NCBI GenBank assembly: GCA_019649035.1
Contig: BMAT01002979.1
Location: 26,465 to 57,752, forward strand
Source: Elysia marginata
Lineage: Eukaryota > Mollusca > Gastropoda > Plakobranchidae
DNA length: 31,288 bases
Reading direction: 5' to 3'
The position numbers and the translations under genes are program-made. Below the pieces are notes generated by a model that was not told the DNA's origin, did no database searches, and saw only the letters and a list, made by a program, of their open reading frames with translations. This document shows positions 24,214 through 31,288 of the stretch, piece after piece; the stretch's first letter is position 1; each line of letters opens with the position of its first letter.

Positions 24214-24665
24214 AAGTGAAGCATAAAAAATAAAAAGATAGTGACAGAAAAAAGTACAAATTTATAAAAATTTAAGTAGATAAAGAGCGTAGAAAAAAAA
24301 GAAAAAGAGTGAGGAAGAGCTAAAGATACTGAGAAAAGGAGAGGGAGGCAATGCTAAACGAGTTGAAAATTTAAAAATACATGTATAGATCTACTTCTCC
24401 TTTTGTAGTTTTCTTATATTTTGTTATTGTGACCTTAAAAAAATCTTAAACTTTAGGAATTAAGATCTGTTAACTTTTAATGTCCAGCAGTTTTATTACT
24501 GTATGGTATCATACAACTATGCCTGAATTTTTGTCTACAAAACTTAGCAAACTGTCGATATAGACACTTCACAAAATGTTAAAACTTACCTGTAGTGTCT
24601 TGGACTGTAATGGCTGTCAAAGCCAAGACGAGGACCACAACTCCTCCGCCAAAGGTGCAAGCCAT
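12153..24665 (-). CDS. secreted CAP (CRISP/SCP) domain protein with EGF-like and ShKT-like C-terminal modules
   Basis: Nine coding exons (24590-24665, 23981-23994, 21833-22009, 20034-20118, 18743-18903, 18235-18329, 17145-17227, 13204-13302, 12153-12274) join to 912 nt, that is 303 residues plus TAA, with all phases matching. Residues 1 to about 29 are a signal peptide (VVVLVLALTAI core). The CAP domain spans about 64-212: AYHNKVR at 71-76, VWDENLA from 90, GQNIA from 124, WFKE at 141-144, SHYT at 167-170, CNYAQGG from 198. Then come a hinge with C218, C221, C225 and C230, an EGF-like stretch (about 232-261) and a ShKT-like end (C266, C274, C283, C293, C297, C300, closing C-x3-C-x2-C). The mature part has 22 cysteines. 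His72, Glu144 and His168 of the classic CAP tetrad are kept, but the usual GEN glutamate is Gln125. Related gastropod proteins include the conoidean CAP protein Tex31. Role here (defence, egg mass, secretion) is unknown. Confidence 0.95.
12892..13080 (-). mobile_element. ~189-bp inverted-repeat element (MITE-like), copy 1
   Basis: The left end (GCCGGTCTTACACAACGCGT then TTCCGTACGAAAGACTC) is matched by the reverse complement of the right end (GCCCGTTTTTGCATGACGCG then TATCCCTGGCGGAAGACTC), giving imperfect inverted termini of about 45 bp. The internal sequence shares TTCGCTTTCACATG and AGTCTCC blocks with the copy at 22337-22521. No coding capacity. It lies in intron 9 of the CAP gene. Confidence 0.65.
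13204..13302 (-). CDS. CAP gene coding exon 8 (EGF-like)
   Basis: 99 nt, residues 231-263, with C232, C237, C248, C250, C252 and C261 in an order resembling an EGF-like module (LDINSCSCNC...YKGANC). Asn260-Cys-Thr is a possible sequon. Acceptor TTATTCACAG, donor GTAAGA. Confidence 0.92.
13502..13838 (-). mobile_element. intact tRNA-derived SINE with 14-bp target-site duplication
   Basis: The body, 13516-13824 (309 bp), is flanked by perfect GTTTCCCATTATGA copies (13502-13515 and 13825-13838). On the minus strand it opens with a tRNA-like head: box A TGGCATAGCAGTAAAGAC and box B GGTTCGATCCCC. A unique body follows, then GAGACGTTAAAATTC and a tail of CAAACAACC units. A 60-codon open frame over it is an artefact common in SINEs. 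The undamaged duplication points to a fairly recent insertion into intron 8. Confidence 0.9.
15915..16005. repeat. TCTAGA/AGATCT-rich palindromic cluster
   Basis: Multiple overlapping CTAGAT/ATCTAG words with little other sequence. Similar clusters lie at 24836-24975 and, in weaker form, at 21340-21352. Such a cluster can form hairpins. Function unknown. Confidence 0.6.
16267..16350 (+). repeat. four 21-bp repeats each with a YY1-like AAxATGGCGxCC site
   Basis: ATGGYG cores start at 16271, 16292, 16313 and 16334, exactly 21 bp apart, each followed by ACC(A)CC-type sequence and T-rich spacer. The second unit, AAGATGGCGGCC, equals the animal YY1 consensus. It lies in CAP intron 8. Confidence 0.75.
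17145..17227 (-). CDS. CAP gene coding exon 7 (hinge)
   Basis: 83 nt, residues 203-230. FRYPYTKG closes the CAP domain, then C218, C221, C225 and C230 form the start of the cysteine-rich tail. The acceptor has a clear pyrimidine tract (CTTCTCCTCTCAG); the donor is GTGAGT. Confidence 0.92.
17836..17880 (+). mobile_element. tRNA-like SINE remnant
   Basis: GGTAGACACTCGGCC followed by GATTCGAATCC (box B). The body is not recognisable; this is probably a decayed SINE head in CAP intron 7. Confidence 0.35.
18235..18329 (-). CDS. CAP gene coding exon 6
   Basis: 95 nt, residues 172-202 plus two bases. MVSNRTQRIGCGF aligns without gaps to the usual xVWAxTxxIGCG segment, with Ser174 in place of the near-invariant Trp. 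It ends in FYVCNYAQ, the second CAP signature. Asn175-Arg-Thr is an N-glycosylation sequon. Acceptor AACGTTAAG, donor GTGAGT. The plus-strand open frame 18102-18353 is antisense to this exon. Confidence 0.92.
18515..18680. repeat. ATC/ACC low-complexity tract
   Basis: Imperfect CATCACCATCA trinucleotide repeats in CAP intron 6. The Asp-rich minus-strand frame across it is an artefact. Confidence 0.85.
18743..18903 (-). CDS. CAP gene coding exon 5
   Basis: 161 nt, residues 118-171, carrying GQNIA, WFKE and SHYT. It ends at ATT|GTAAGT, so Ile171 stands where CAP proteins normally have Gln after HYT. Confidence 0.95.
19200..19790. repeat. ~45-bp minisatellite with 86-90-bp higher-order units (CAP intron 5)
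   Basis: Degenerate units share GTCAGCGCTGGCTGTAG, GGACGTAGTCT and TTAGTGAGCAG blocks. The AGTCAGCGC start recurs at 19512, 19602 and 19688 (90 then 86 bp; the difference is a CTAA deletion), so neighbouring monomers have been duplicated as dimers. Outer units are more diverged. Confidence 0.85.
20034..20118 (-). CDS. CAP gene coding exon 4
   Basis: 85 nt, residues 90-117: VWDENLAKLAQKWSQQC, the conserved second CAP helix with C106. The donor is CAG|GTACGT. It lies between two different minisatellite arrays (about 19200-19790 and 20685-21785). Confidence 0.94.
20685..21785. repeat. 50-bp satellite array (CAP intron 4), interrupted by a nested element
   Basis: GAATTC starts recur at 20685, 20735, 20785, 20835, 20885 and 20935, exactly 50 bp apart, with near-identical units containing GAGCGCTCGCCGTGTTAAC and TGATAAGTCAGGATAG. 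From about 20985 the units decay but keep the ~50-bp spacing to about 21257, then resume at 21543-21785 after an inserted element. Confidence 0.95.
21258..21540. mobile_element. 283-bp terminal-inverted-repeat element nested in the satellite
   Basis: The left end, GGGAATGAGATT then (after a few bases) ACAAGAGTAACG, is repeated inverted at the right end. TA dinucleotides flank both sides (21256-21257 and 21541-21542). The satellite flanks, GCTTGCCGTA and TTGACAGATAGGTCAG, join into a normal monomer when the insert is removed, which proves nested insertion. Non-coding, so non-autonomous; TA flanks would fit Tc1/mariner-type mobilisation. Confidence 0.8.
21833..22009 (-). CDS. CAP gene coding exon 3
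   Basis: 177 nt in phase 0/0, residues 31-89. Holds an N-terminal extension with two cysteines (C34, C48) and the start of the CAP fold, including YHNKVRREV with the first tetrad histidine (His72). Acceptor AACCTTAG, donor GTAAGT. Confidence 0.95.
22337..22521 (+). mobile_element. ~185-bp inverted-repeat element (MITE-like), copy 2
   Basis: The left end GCCCGTTTCACAAGAC followed by CCGTACGGAAGACTCGGGAC matches the termini of the element at 12892-13080. The reverse complement of its right end reads CCTGTTGCAAATGATGCGTA. Internal blocks match copy 1 only after reverse-complementing, so the two copies are in opposite orientation. Confidence 0.65.
22585..22880. repeat. ~72-bp tandem repeat, about four degenerate copies (CAP intron 3)
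   Basis: Units contain GGGAACAGCTAGGATG, TTCACTTCCATG and CAATTCATACT blocks, with period about 72 bp. A G-run follows at 22891-22902. Confidence 0.8.
23140..23312. repeat. GA/GACA microsatellite (CAP intron 3)
   Basis: Alternating GA runs with GACAGACA and a G-run near 23163. The three Ser/Leu-rich minus-strand frames here are artefacts of the repeat. Confidence 0.95.
23410..23600. repeat. 61-bp tandem repeat, three copies (CAP intron 3)
   Basis: Unit starts are near 23413, 23473 and 23534. Each contains TTTTTACTG, GGTTAACATTTACACTTCAT and GAAAGGAAGTGAATAG with few mismatches. Confidence 0.9.
23690..23945. repeat. degenerate ACAGA-rich tract (CAP intron 3)
   Basis: Imperfect ACAGACAGA and AAACAAACAT words over about 250 bp immediately upstream of the micro-exon region in plus coordinates. 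The minus-strand Cys/Leu/Ser frames at 23562-23900 are artefacts. Confidence 0.75.
23981..23994 (-). CDS. CAP gene 14-nt micro-exon
   Basis: Minus strand CCACGGAGCAAACG lies between acceptor CACTTAATTTCAG and donor GTAAGTATAA. Together with the preceding G it encodes Ala-Thr-Glu-Gln-Thr (residues 26-30) and restores phase 0 for the next exon. The length and perfect consensus sites make it credible; skipping it would frameshift the protein. Confidence 0.8.
24103..24211. repeat. GATA plus GA microsatellite (CAP intron 2)
   Basis: (GATA)n from about 24109 to 24160, then (GA)n to about 24210. Confidence 0.95.
24590..24665 (-). CDS. CAP gene coding exon 1 (signal peptide)
   Basis: Begins ATGGCTTGC and encodes residues 1-25, almost the whole hydrophobic signal sequence. 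The donor is ACAG|GTAAGT (24589). The last base starts codon 26. Confidence 0.9.
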
Positions 24666-24835
24666 TGTGTGAATTCTAGCATATTAAAACAAACAGTATG
24701 TTTAGTAATAATAGACAGGTCAAGTTTTACACTTTTCTGTCTGCAACTTTGTTACATGGCAGGCGGAAAAACACACATAAACAAAATAGTTTCGCCCTCT
24801 TCGTTTGTTGAATTCTGTAAAATGTAGATTAATTT

Positions 24836-24975
24836 ATATCTAGATCGAAAATCTAGATAAAGAGTCTAAAAATTTGACTTGCATCTAGAAAAAAATCAAT
24901 TTAGATAATCTAGATTTAGACCTAGATATAGATATCTTGATATAGAGTGTGGAATAGACCTGGATCTAGATTAGG
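24836..24975. repeat. CTAGAT-rich cluster (CAP intron 1)
   Basis: At least eight CTAGA/TCTAG words in 140 bp, resembling the cluster at 15915-16005. It lies about 170 bp from the ATG exon. Confidence 0.6.
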
Positions 24976-25461
24976 CCAAAGGGAATTGAATAGCGACCAA
25001 ACTCTGTGATCAGGCTTAGGGTGTCAGTTTTCTTCCATTTTAATCTCTGCGCGTCATGTTTTCTTCTGTTTTAACATTAAGCCGTAGGTTCTGCCTGTCA
25101 ATTTTTCATTAAATATGAAGGTCACTTTTTCCCCAGTAAAAGCAATAAAAAAAATAATATAAGTAAAAAATGCAATTCGGGCTCAAGTCGCTTAAATTGG
25201 CTTTGAGAGCAAAAAAGAAAAAAAAAAGAAAATTTTTATAATACTGAGACAACCATCTTCAATTTCGGGAAAGCTTATCGTTACTTTCAACTTCTTCAAG
25301 AGCAAAGTTGTTTTTTTTTTTTACAATCAGTTAGAAACTACTTTTGAACTGTACCATATTTAATCTGGCTCCATCACATACTAGTTTAACACTGCAAACT
25401 GTAGTTAGCAAATTTACAAAACGGCTAAAAAAAAATCAATAGAAGAAGAAAGAAACTCACC

Positions 25462-25549
25462 TTAAAGGCACTCAGATTACGAAAATTTTACAAAGAGTAC
25501 CTTGTACAACAAGTTCTATTAGTCTATTATACTCGCGATAAGCTAGTCT
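25462..25549 (-). other. putative 5' untranslated exon of the CAP gene
   Basis: A strong donor AAG|GTGAGT lies on the minus strand at 25460, about 90 nt downstream of a TATAAAAG box. A TCAGAC initiator-like site puts the cap near 25549. The following intron would end at GCTAG (24676), ten nucleotides before the ATG. This is inferred from signals only; there is no coding in this exon. Confidence 0.55.
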
Positions 25550-25569
25550 GAGGGCAAAGGCTCACCAAT

Positions 25570-25577
25570 CTTTTATA
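25570..25577 (-). promoter_or_regulatory. TATA box of the CAP gene
   Basis: TATAAAAG on the minus strand, with its first T 28 nt upstream of the A in a TCAGAC initiator-like sequence at 25549. Spacing and order fit a TATA/Inr core promoter immediately before the putative untranslated exon. Confidence 0.6.
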
Positions 25578-25579
25578 CT

Positions 25580-27285
25580 GTTAGAGAACAGCTGCTTAAT
25601 TACATCAGCTCGTTCCTGATTTTTTGAGCTCTGACTTCTAATCTTTAACTAATTGATGCATCATTATTTTCTTTTTTTTTTTTTTGAGTTTTGCAAGCTG
25701 TACGGCTCCGGCTCTTTCATTAATAGTTATATGTGTATCAAAAGTTTTTTGTCACTGAAATCTGTACGCCTGTCCGTCTGTTACTTTAAGTGCCAATTTT
25801 GTGCAACCTTTTTAATTGGCCTCTTCTCCCCTCCCCCCACTCTTTCTCAATTTCTACATTCAGGACCTCTTTTCAAACGCCAACTTTTAATCGTTTTCTT
25901 TTTCTTCTTATTCTTGCTTATATTCTTGTTGTTGTTGTTGATTTTGTTTTTCTTCTTCTCCTTCCCCCTTTTCATGCTACTGCTGCTGTCTGTACATTAC
26001 TGCTACTTTCACCACAACTACTACACTACTACAAGTGTCAATATTGAATAATGATAATAATGAAGAAATAACAATAATCTCACCACTACATACAGCTCTA
26101 CTATATATAGATTTTTTTTTCGTGGCTTGTCTGTTTTTATTTTTTTACCAGCTAACATTCAAAGCCATTGCAATACTTTGAGCCACCCTTCCACACACTT
26201 CCTAAGGCATAAATTCCACCCCCTTTCACCTGACATCTTAACAACTCCCACCCTCATCACCACCCACCCAAAAAATTACGCATTCCATGCAAAAGAGCAG
26301 TAGAGTTCTTGACTTTTTAAATGTCGAGATGGAAATGTTTTACACCGATTAAGTGGTGGGCAATTACCAGATTTACGGTAATTGTTTCTGATCAGAGACA
26401 GCTAGTGCCAATTGCTTGTTAATGCAGCTATTACAATAATAATATATATATATATAAAATATAAGCTACTGCATAATATAACTATTAAAGTAATATTTTT
26501 TAAGCTTATCGCCACAGATCTTCATAATATTCGTGTTCTTAAATCCTGAGAATTCGCCCCTCTAAAAGAAGTGCTACGTGCATTAGGAATAATTTCGCCT
26601 CGTAAGACCATAAATTTATTTGTGAATCTGTTTTACTGTTTCGTTTGGCTAGGTAAACCCCAATTCGATACCTCGATACATGTACTTTCACACGGGCCAG
26701 AAAATTAACCTTACGGTTTTTAACATACGCAATTAGTATTGGTTTTTTAAAATCGTTGCATTGTTGTTTGCGTATTCATTTTAATCACAGACTACGGTTA
26801 TACATTTGCCAGAAAACAAATTTGTTGTGCGCATAATCAGGTCGATAAAAGGGACACCAGAATGCAATACAGCCACTTCATAAAATTTAAAAACAAATTT
26901 AATTAACTTTAATACTCTGGTACTATTGTTAACCTATAATGTATGCAATATACCCTTTCCAGAGTTTTCTTTACCCATTTAAAGCCCGACACGAAAAATT
27001 GTTTATCTGTGTTAGCGAAATGACTTCTTTGTTCATTTGATCCCATGTAATGTCGTTTGCTTTTTTTAAGAACGACAGAATGGCTTAACAATTTTCTGTC
27101 GTCGATTTTATTACAACCAAATCATAAGTACCAGAACATATCATCAGGTGGTAATGTGTGCTTGGAAAATGATATAAACACAAAAAATATTATTTTGAAA
27201 TACCCTCTGACTCATGAATGCAAAGCCAAGCATGAGGAGATGTGATTATATTAAATATGGACTTCAAATGAACATATATTTCTAG
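25580..27285. other. 5' flank of the CAP gene, no gene recognised
   Basis: Contains a T-run at 25671-25685, a pyrimidine-rich tract at about 25880-25980 (its Phe/Leu-rich frames are artefacts), C-rich sequence near 26185-26275, TA repeats near 26444-26456, and a perfect 8-bp inverted repeat CAATTACC/GGTAATTG at 26361-26384. Confidence 0.45.
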
Positions 27286-27286
27286 A

Positions 27287-27463
27287 TAGGTTGATAGACA
27301 GATAGATATATTGATAGCTTATCAATGCATAGAAAGATAGATAAATAAATAGAAAGATAGAAAGATACACAGATAGACAGACAGATAGATAGATAGATAG
27401 ATGATAGATAGGTAGGTAGATAAATAGATAGAAAGATGGATAAATATTTAGATAGATAATTAA
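27287..27463. repeat. GATA microsatellite, imperfect
   Basis: GATAGATA with AAAGATAG and GACAGACA variants over about 175 bp. A second GATA tract lies at 27725-27897, across a foldback element. Confidence 0.95.
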
Positions 27464-27530
27464 ACATCCAGTTTTTTATGTAATGAAATGAAGTGCGCGA
27501 ATTTTAAGAGAAGCTTTTATATACATACCA

Positions 27531-27723
27531 ACCGAAACTCTACCTAAGGTTTCGTCGCGACACAGTGTTTCGTGTCACCCCATCGAGAGTAATGAAGGCA
27601 AAAAATGCGAACCGGTGCTAGGAAAAGCGAGACGTGGAGACGGAAATATTCGCCTGAAGAGCTGCCGATTGATGAGACGGCATGAAACACTGAGTCACGG
27701 CGAAACATAGGCACAATTCCGGT
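27531..27723. mobile_element. 193-bp foldback element between two GATA tracts
   Basis: The first ~46 bp (ACCGAAACTC...CCTAAGGTTTCGTCG...CAGTGTTTCGTG) match the reverse complement of the last ~46 bp (ACCGGAATTG...CCTATGTTTCGCCG...CAGTGTTTCATG). No coding; a MITE-like non-autonomous element, GC-richer than its flanks. Confidence 0.7.
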
Positions 27724-27724
27724 T

Positions 27725-27835
27725 ATAATATATAGATATATAGATAGATAAATCGAGAGAAAAATGAAGAGATAGATAGATATTTAGCAAGGTAGATAGA
27801 TAGACATTCAGCAAGGTAGATAGATAGAAAAATGA

Positions 27836-27868
<33 letters not shown>

Positions 27869-27897
27869 AAGATAGATAGATAGAAAGATGGATAGAC
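27725..27897. repeat. GATA microsatellite, imperfect
   Basis: TAGATAGATA tract with internal GCAAGGTAGATAGATAGA duplications near 27788-27830. Confidence 0.93.
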
Positions 27898-27909
27898 GTG
27901 CCAGTTTAT

Positions 27910-28380
27910 ATAAGTTAGGTTATTCGATTCTATTAGTAAATATAAAAGGTCCAAATTACCATGAACATAACCACAGTGGGTGTGTATTTTAGATTTGTGA
28001 TTAACAAAGAGCGGCCGCTATGTTTTATAATACGGTTGTTCTCTTTCCGTACAAATCTGAGCTGAGAGCCATTATAATATGTGAAGCACCGGACAGAAAA
28101 TGATACACGACTGTACACTTTATACGCCTGCCTTTACGGACATTAATGTTGGTTCTTTTTTTAAATTTGATTAGCTACACTTTGTTAAGACGCATATTAA
28201 TTAAGATCATTAAGTGCTCAACATAATTAGTGGCAAAGTTGAATACTTTCTTTGGGTTATATGAACACAACATTTAAATTAGATGTGAGTTTAAACAGTT
28301 ACCTTAATCTAAACCCAAAATAGACAAGTGAATGGGCACATTCTGTGGCTCATTCAAGACGGCAGAAAAAAAATATGTGT
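27910..28380. other. intergenic, nothing recognised
   Basis: AT-rich sequence with no supported exon or repeat. Confidence 0.4.
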
Positions 28381-28385
28381 AGAGC

Positions 28386-28810
28386 TCCCACAAAATGAGT
28401 CTACGAGTACATGCGGTGCCAGCCGATTCAAGAAAATTGGCATTTTTAAATACAGGGTCATATTTTGATTCAAAACTTTTATTGCATTTTTCGAAAAGTT
28501 TAGGATGTTTACATCATAGGAACTTTAATATGAGACTATCAAGAAAAAAGTTGGAAATGTGTTTTAAGGGTTGTTAGAACACGGTAATGCTCTGTCGGCT
28601 TTTACATTATAAAACCTTTTCAGTCCAATTTTCTCCAACTAAAAAAAAACAAAGCCACGTGGGTTCCATGTCTTTTAGAAGCAATAACTCAGAACCTAAT
28701 GAAGATGTCAAGCTAGACTGTTGTCCGTCGTACATAATTTTTAAATGCCTTTCCAATGATGTAATATCTCCATAACACGAAATTCCTCATGTGGACTCAT
28801 TTTGTGGAAT
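28386..28810. mobile_element. ~425-bp element with short terminal inverted repeats
   Basis: CCACAAAATGAGTC at the left (28388-28401) is perfectly repeated in inverted form at the right (GACTCATTTTGTGG, 28794-28807). Partial similarity continues inward (ACGAGTACATG versus CACATGAGG). The two open frames inside (28395-28577, 28587-28775) show no domain. Target duplication unclear. Confidence 0.6.
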
Positions 28811-28814
28811 CCCT

Positions 28815-29610
28815 ACAATACTCGTTCCTAAAATGATGCTAACACAATGTGCTCTTTTTAAATCTTGCTTTTCCTACCATTGCATTTAAAAGAACATTTT
28901 TGACTTCAAGCAGCAAGTGGTTAAAAAACTATATCATGTGCAAGCACCGTTTTAAAAATCCCAAGACAAGAGTTCGTGGTCATCAATCATTATGGCATTA
29001 GCTTTGATTCAAAAGCAAGGGCACTTTGAGCTACTATATGAATTATGTTTATCTCCTGGAAACATGTTTAACTGTACCGAACGCGATTGACTTGAAAGTT
29101 ATTAATTTCTTAGATTAAAGGACACCATTTTGGCCATATTCAAGCATGTTTTTCATTTTAAAAAATCATGGACCAGTATAACACGTCCATTCCCAAAACG
29201 TAGCATTTAAAGAAAGACTCGTTGTTTTTGTGCAAACATGTTATTGACCTTGCCACAGAAGTTCAGCTGTTTTGTACTCTCAAATTTATCTCCTCTGTCC
29301 TTGTTTCACCTCAGCTCACCACAAAATGTCTTGATCTGAACCTGATAATAATGCGATTATAAAAGTCGAGCGATTAGAATATTTAATGAAGTTGGTTGGT
29401 TGCGACAGCTGAGCTCTTGTAATTGGGGCAGCATCAAAAGATCAATAAGGTCATTTCATTGTAGACAAAACAGTGTCGACATAACAGTGCAGATAACAAT
29501 TGCCCCCTCAATACACAAAAAGGTTATTGTTAGTTAAGATGCAAGAAAGAAGTAATGAGTAATAAGCACGTTAGATTTAAAAGGCATACCACATAAATGA
29601 AGAAATAAAG
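28815..29610. other. intergenic, nothing recognised
   Basis: AT-rich sequence with no supported gene or repeat. Confidence 0.4.
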
Positions 29611-29614
29611 CAAT

Positions 29615-29745
29615 TTTGTGGAATTGCCCGAAATGTCAGCCTTTAGTTAGATTCGAATCTTCGGCTTGTAGCTTCGGCACCCACCGTCGTGCCAGTGAAA
29701 GAAACATAGCTTATACCATGTCGCTACTACGCTTCTTTAAAAAAG
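29615..29745 (-). mobile_element. tRNA-like SINE, copy A
   Basis: On the minus strand, TTAAAGAAGCGTAGT, GACATGGTATAAGC (box-A-like), CGGTGGGTGCCGA, GATTCGAATC (box B) and ACTAAAGGCTGAC occur in order, ending CAATTCCAC. The same order and spacing recur at 30017-30155. Confidence 0.65.
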
Positions 29746-30016
29746 AAGTTTCACGGCGAAGGTCCTTGCTTAGCCTCTCTAAGCGACTTGTATACTTGAA
29801 AGGGTCAAAACTGCACCAAAGACAATTACTGAATCAGAATTGCACCAACACTTAACCATCAACAACAAACACAGAAAACGAACGATAACGTTTAAGGTCC
29901 GCCTCGTATATAGCATATATCTAGAGATCAGAATAAATCGCGGAGGCAGCCAATGCGCAATCAAACGTTTGAAAGATTTTTTAAGGTATGAAATTAGCAT
30001 AGAAGAGAAGTAGGCT

Positions 30017-30155
30017 TTAAGTGGAATTGTCCTAAAGTCAGCCTTTAGTATGATTCGAACATTCGACCTATACTAGCCTCGGCACCCACCGCCTTGTCAC
30101 TGAGAGAAACATAGCTGACAGTTACACCATGTCTCCACTACGCTTCTTAAAGAAA
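30017..30155 (-). mobile_element. tRNA-like SINE, copy B
   Basis: Diverged copy of the 29615-29745 element, same strand, about 400 bp away: GACATGGTGTAACTGTCAGC, CGGTGGGTGCCGA, TGTTCGAATCATACTAAAGG, CAATTCCAC. Flanks differ, so these are separate insertions rather than a tandem duplication. Confidence 0.65.
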
Positions 30156-30159
30156 AGAT

Positions 30160-31180
30160 GAGTTGTGACTGTAAAAAAATGAACGTTGTATTGTCCACGT
30201 GCGGACAGCAGCTTTAATTTCCGATTTTGCAAAACCAACGGATCAGCAAGAGATAATCCATATATCCGGCCAGGTTTTGTAGCAAGCGATAACAACTCAC
30301 TGCTCAGAATACACCCAGACTGTGTAATTTTGTCAAGATTTTGAGATACACAAGCATGTAGAAACTAAAACCAACAAGTTAAAATAGAAATGCTCCCATT
30401 ACAAAATGACAATATTTGTTTTTAAGGGTATTTTTAAAGCCTGAACTTCCACAGCTCTCGTTGTTTTTTTCCTAATAGAACGTCAACTTGATCGCATTCT
30501 GTTAAGATTTCTTTTCATCTCAAATTTCACATTTTTATGCATTGTAATAGGGCTTTTTCACTTTAATTATAGGTCTTTGAAGACACCATGATATAGCAAT
30601 AATGCATCAATTAACTCAATAACATCTTCTTAACACTGTAGTACATTATGCATGAATTGAATTCTTAAACGCCTCAGTTGTAGTAAACCATCTGTTTCTT
30701 ACATCTCAGCATACCCTCTCTTATCCTCATTTTTTCGCCCCTTTTCTGCCCTCTCCTATACCTACCTGCATCCAGTTGAATCAAACGGTATTTTAAATAA
30801 TTTCACAATATATCGTTGGAATACAAACATGTCATAAAATTTGAAATAAGAAAAATCTTACAAGAAATCAGGTGTGGAGGAAATGTTTTTTTTAATAGTT
30901 CAAAAATTTGGTTTTTATAAAATAAAAATTCTACTTGATGAGCTTACTTTCCGAATAGTATACTCTTTTCCTGATTTAGATGATGGAAATTTTCGAACAT
31001 CATCATCTCAAGAAAGATTTAACAGAAAACTGATTTCGCCTTATTTTAACAGGATTCGTGGATGAAATTTGGATTAACTGAAAATTAGAACAGTGGCTTT
31101 AAAACAATTTTGGGCTGTGCAGTTCTCTATACCTAAATGGCATCTATGGCAGTAATTGTTTCTTTCCTCAACCTTTGAAG
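30160..31180. other. intergenic, nothing recognised
   Basis: AT-rich sequence with no gene called. The open frame at 30874-31065 lacks any recognisable feature. Confidence 0.4.
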
Positions 31181-31183
31181 ACC

Positions 31184-31193
31184 TATATAAATA
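31184..31193 (+). promoter_or_regulatory. possible TATA box near the right edge
   Basis: TATATAAATA, about 95 bp before the window ends, in slightly more GC-rich sequence that continues to the edge. Could start a plus-strand gene lying outside the window, or be chance in AT-rich DNA. Confidence 0.25.
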
Positions 31194-31288
31194 GTTAATG
31201 TGTCAATGCACATTGAAATAAGTGACATTGACATCAACCACTGTTGGCACGAGTTGCATTCACGGTCTTTGACCTCCTAAAACGCCTG

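Noticed and set aside
25653..26051. 132-codon Phe/Leu-rich frame resembling a membrane protein
   Set aside because: Produced by a T-rich and TTC-rich tract; composition alone explains the hydrophobicity.

Overview
This is eukaryotic genomic DNA, AT-rich, with spliced genes, retroelement and inverted-repeat debris and many micro- and minisatellites. Nothing prokaryotic was seen. The architecture of the larger gene (secreted CAP protein with a cysteine-rich tail ending in a ShK-type motif), tRNA-derived SINEs with AAC-type tails, GATA/GA tracts and clusters of CTAGAT words fit a lophotrochozoan, most likely a gastropod mollusc. That assignment is inference, not proof.

Two genes can be assembled with every reading-frame junction closing. 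(1) A plus-strand gene with coding exons 4498-4612, 5691-5927, 7029-7156 and 7792-7935 encodes a 207-residue, probably intracellular protein. It has a basic N-terminus, a CxxC...CxxxxC zinc-ribbon-like centre and a charged C-terminus. I do not recognise the family, and its last intron has a GC-AG border. (2) A minus-strand gene runs from a TATA box near 25577 down to a stop at 12153. It has one untranslated and nine coding exons, including a 14-nt micro-exon, and encodes a 303-residue secreted CAP (CRISP/SCP) protein followed by a cysteine knot region, an EGF-like segment and a ShKT-like domain. Normally conserved CAP signature residues are replaced. The two genes are convergent (tail to tail), about 4.2 kb apart.

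Layout: 1-2180, sparse AT-rich DNA; 2180-2815, 5'-truncated LINE tail (minus strand); 3900-4095, SINE 3' end; 4498-7935, zinc-ribbon gene; 8000-12150, intergenic with two opposed tRNA-like SINE heads and a GA tract; 12153-25549, CAP gene; 25580-31288, intergenic with GATA tracts, a foldback element, a TIR element, two diverged tRNA-like SINE copies and a lone TATA box near the right edge.

The CAP gene's introns are a repeat showcase. Intron 3 has 61-bp and 72-bp tandem arrays. Intron 4 has a 50-bp satellite with a terminal-inverted-repeat element nested in it. Intron 5 has a ~45-bp array with 86-90-bp higher-order units. Intron 8 has a four-copy 21-bp array of YY1-like sites and an intact SINE with a 14-bp target duplication. 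One ~187-bp inverted-repeat element occurs in opposite orientations in introns 3 and 9. No functional link between the two genes is visible.
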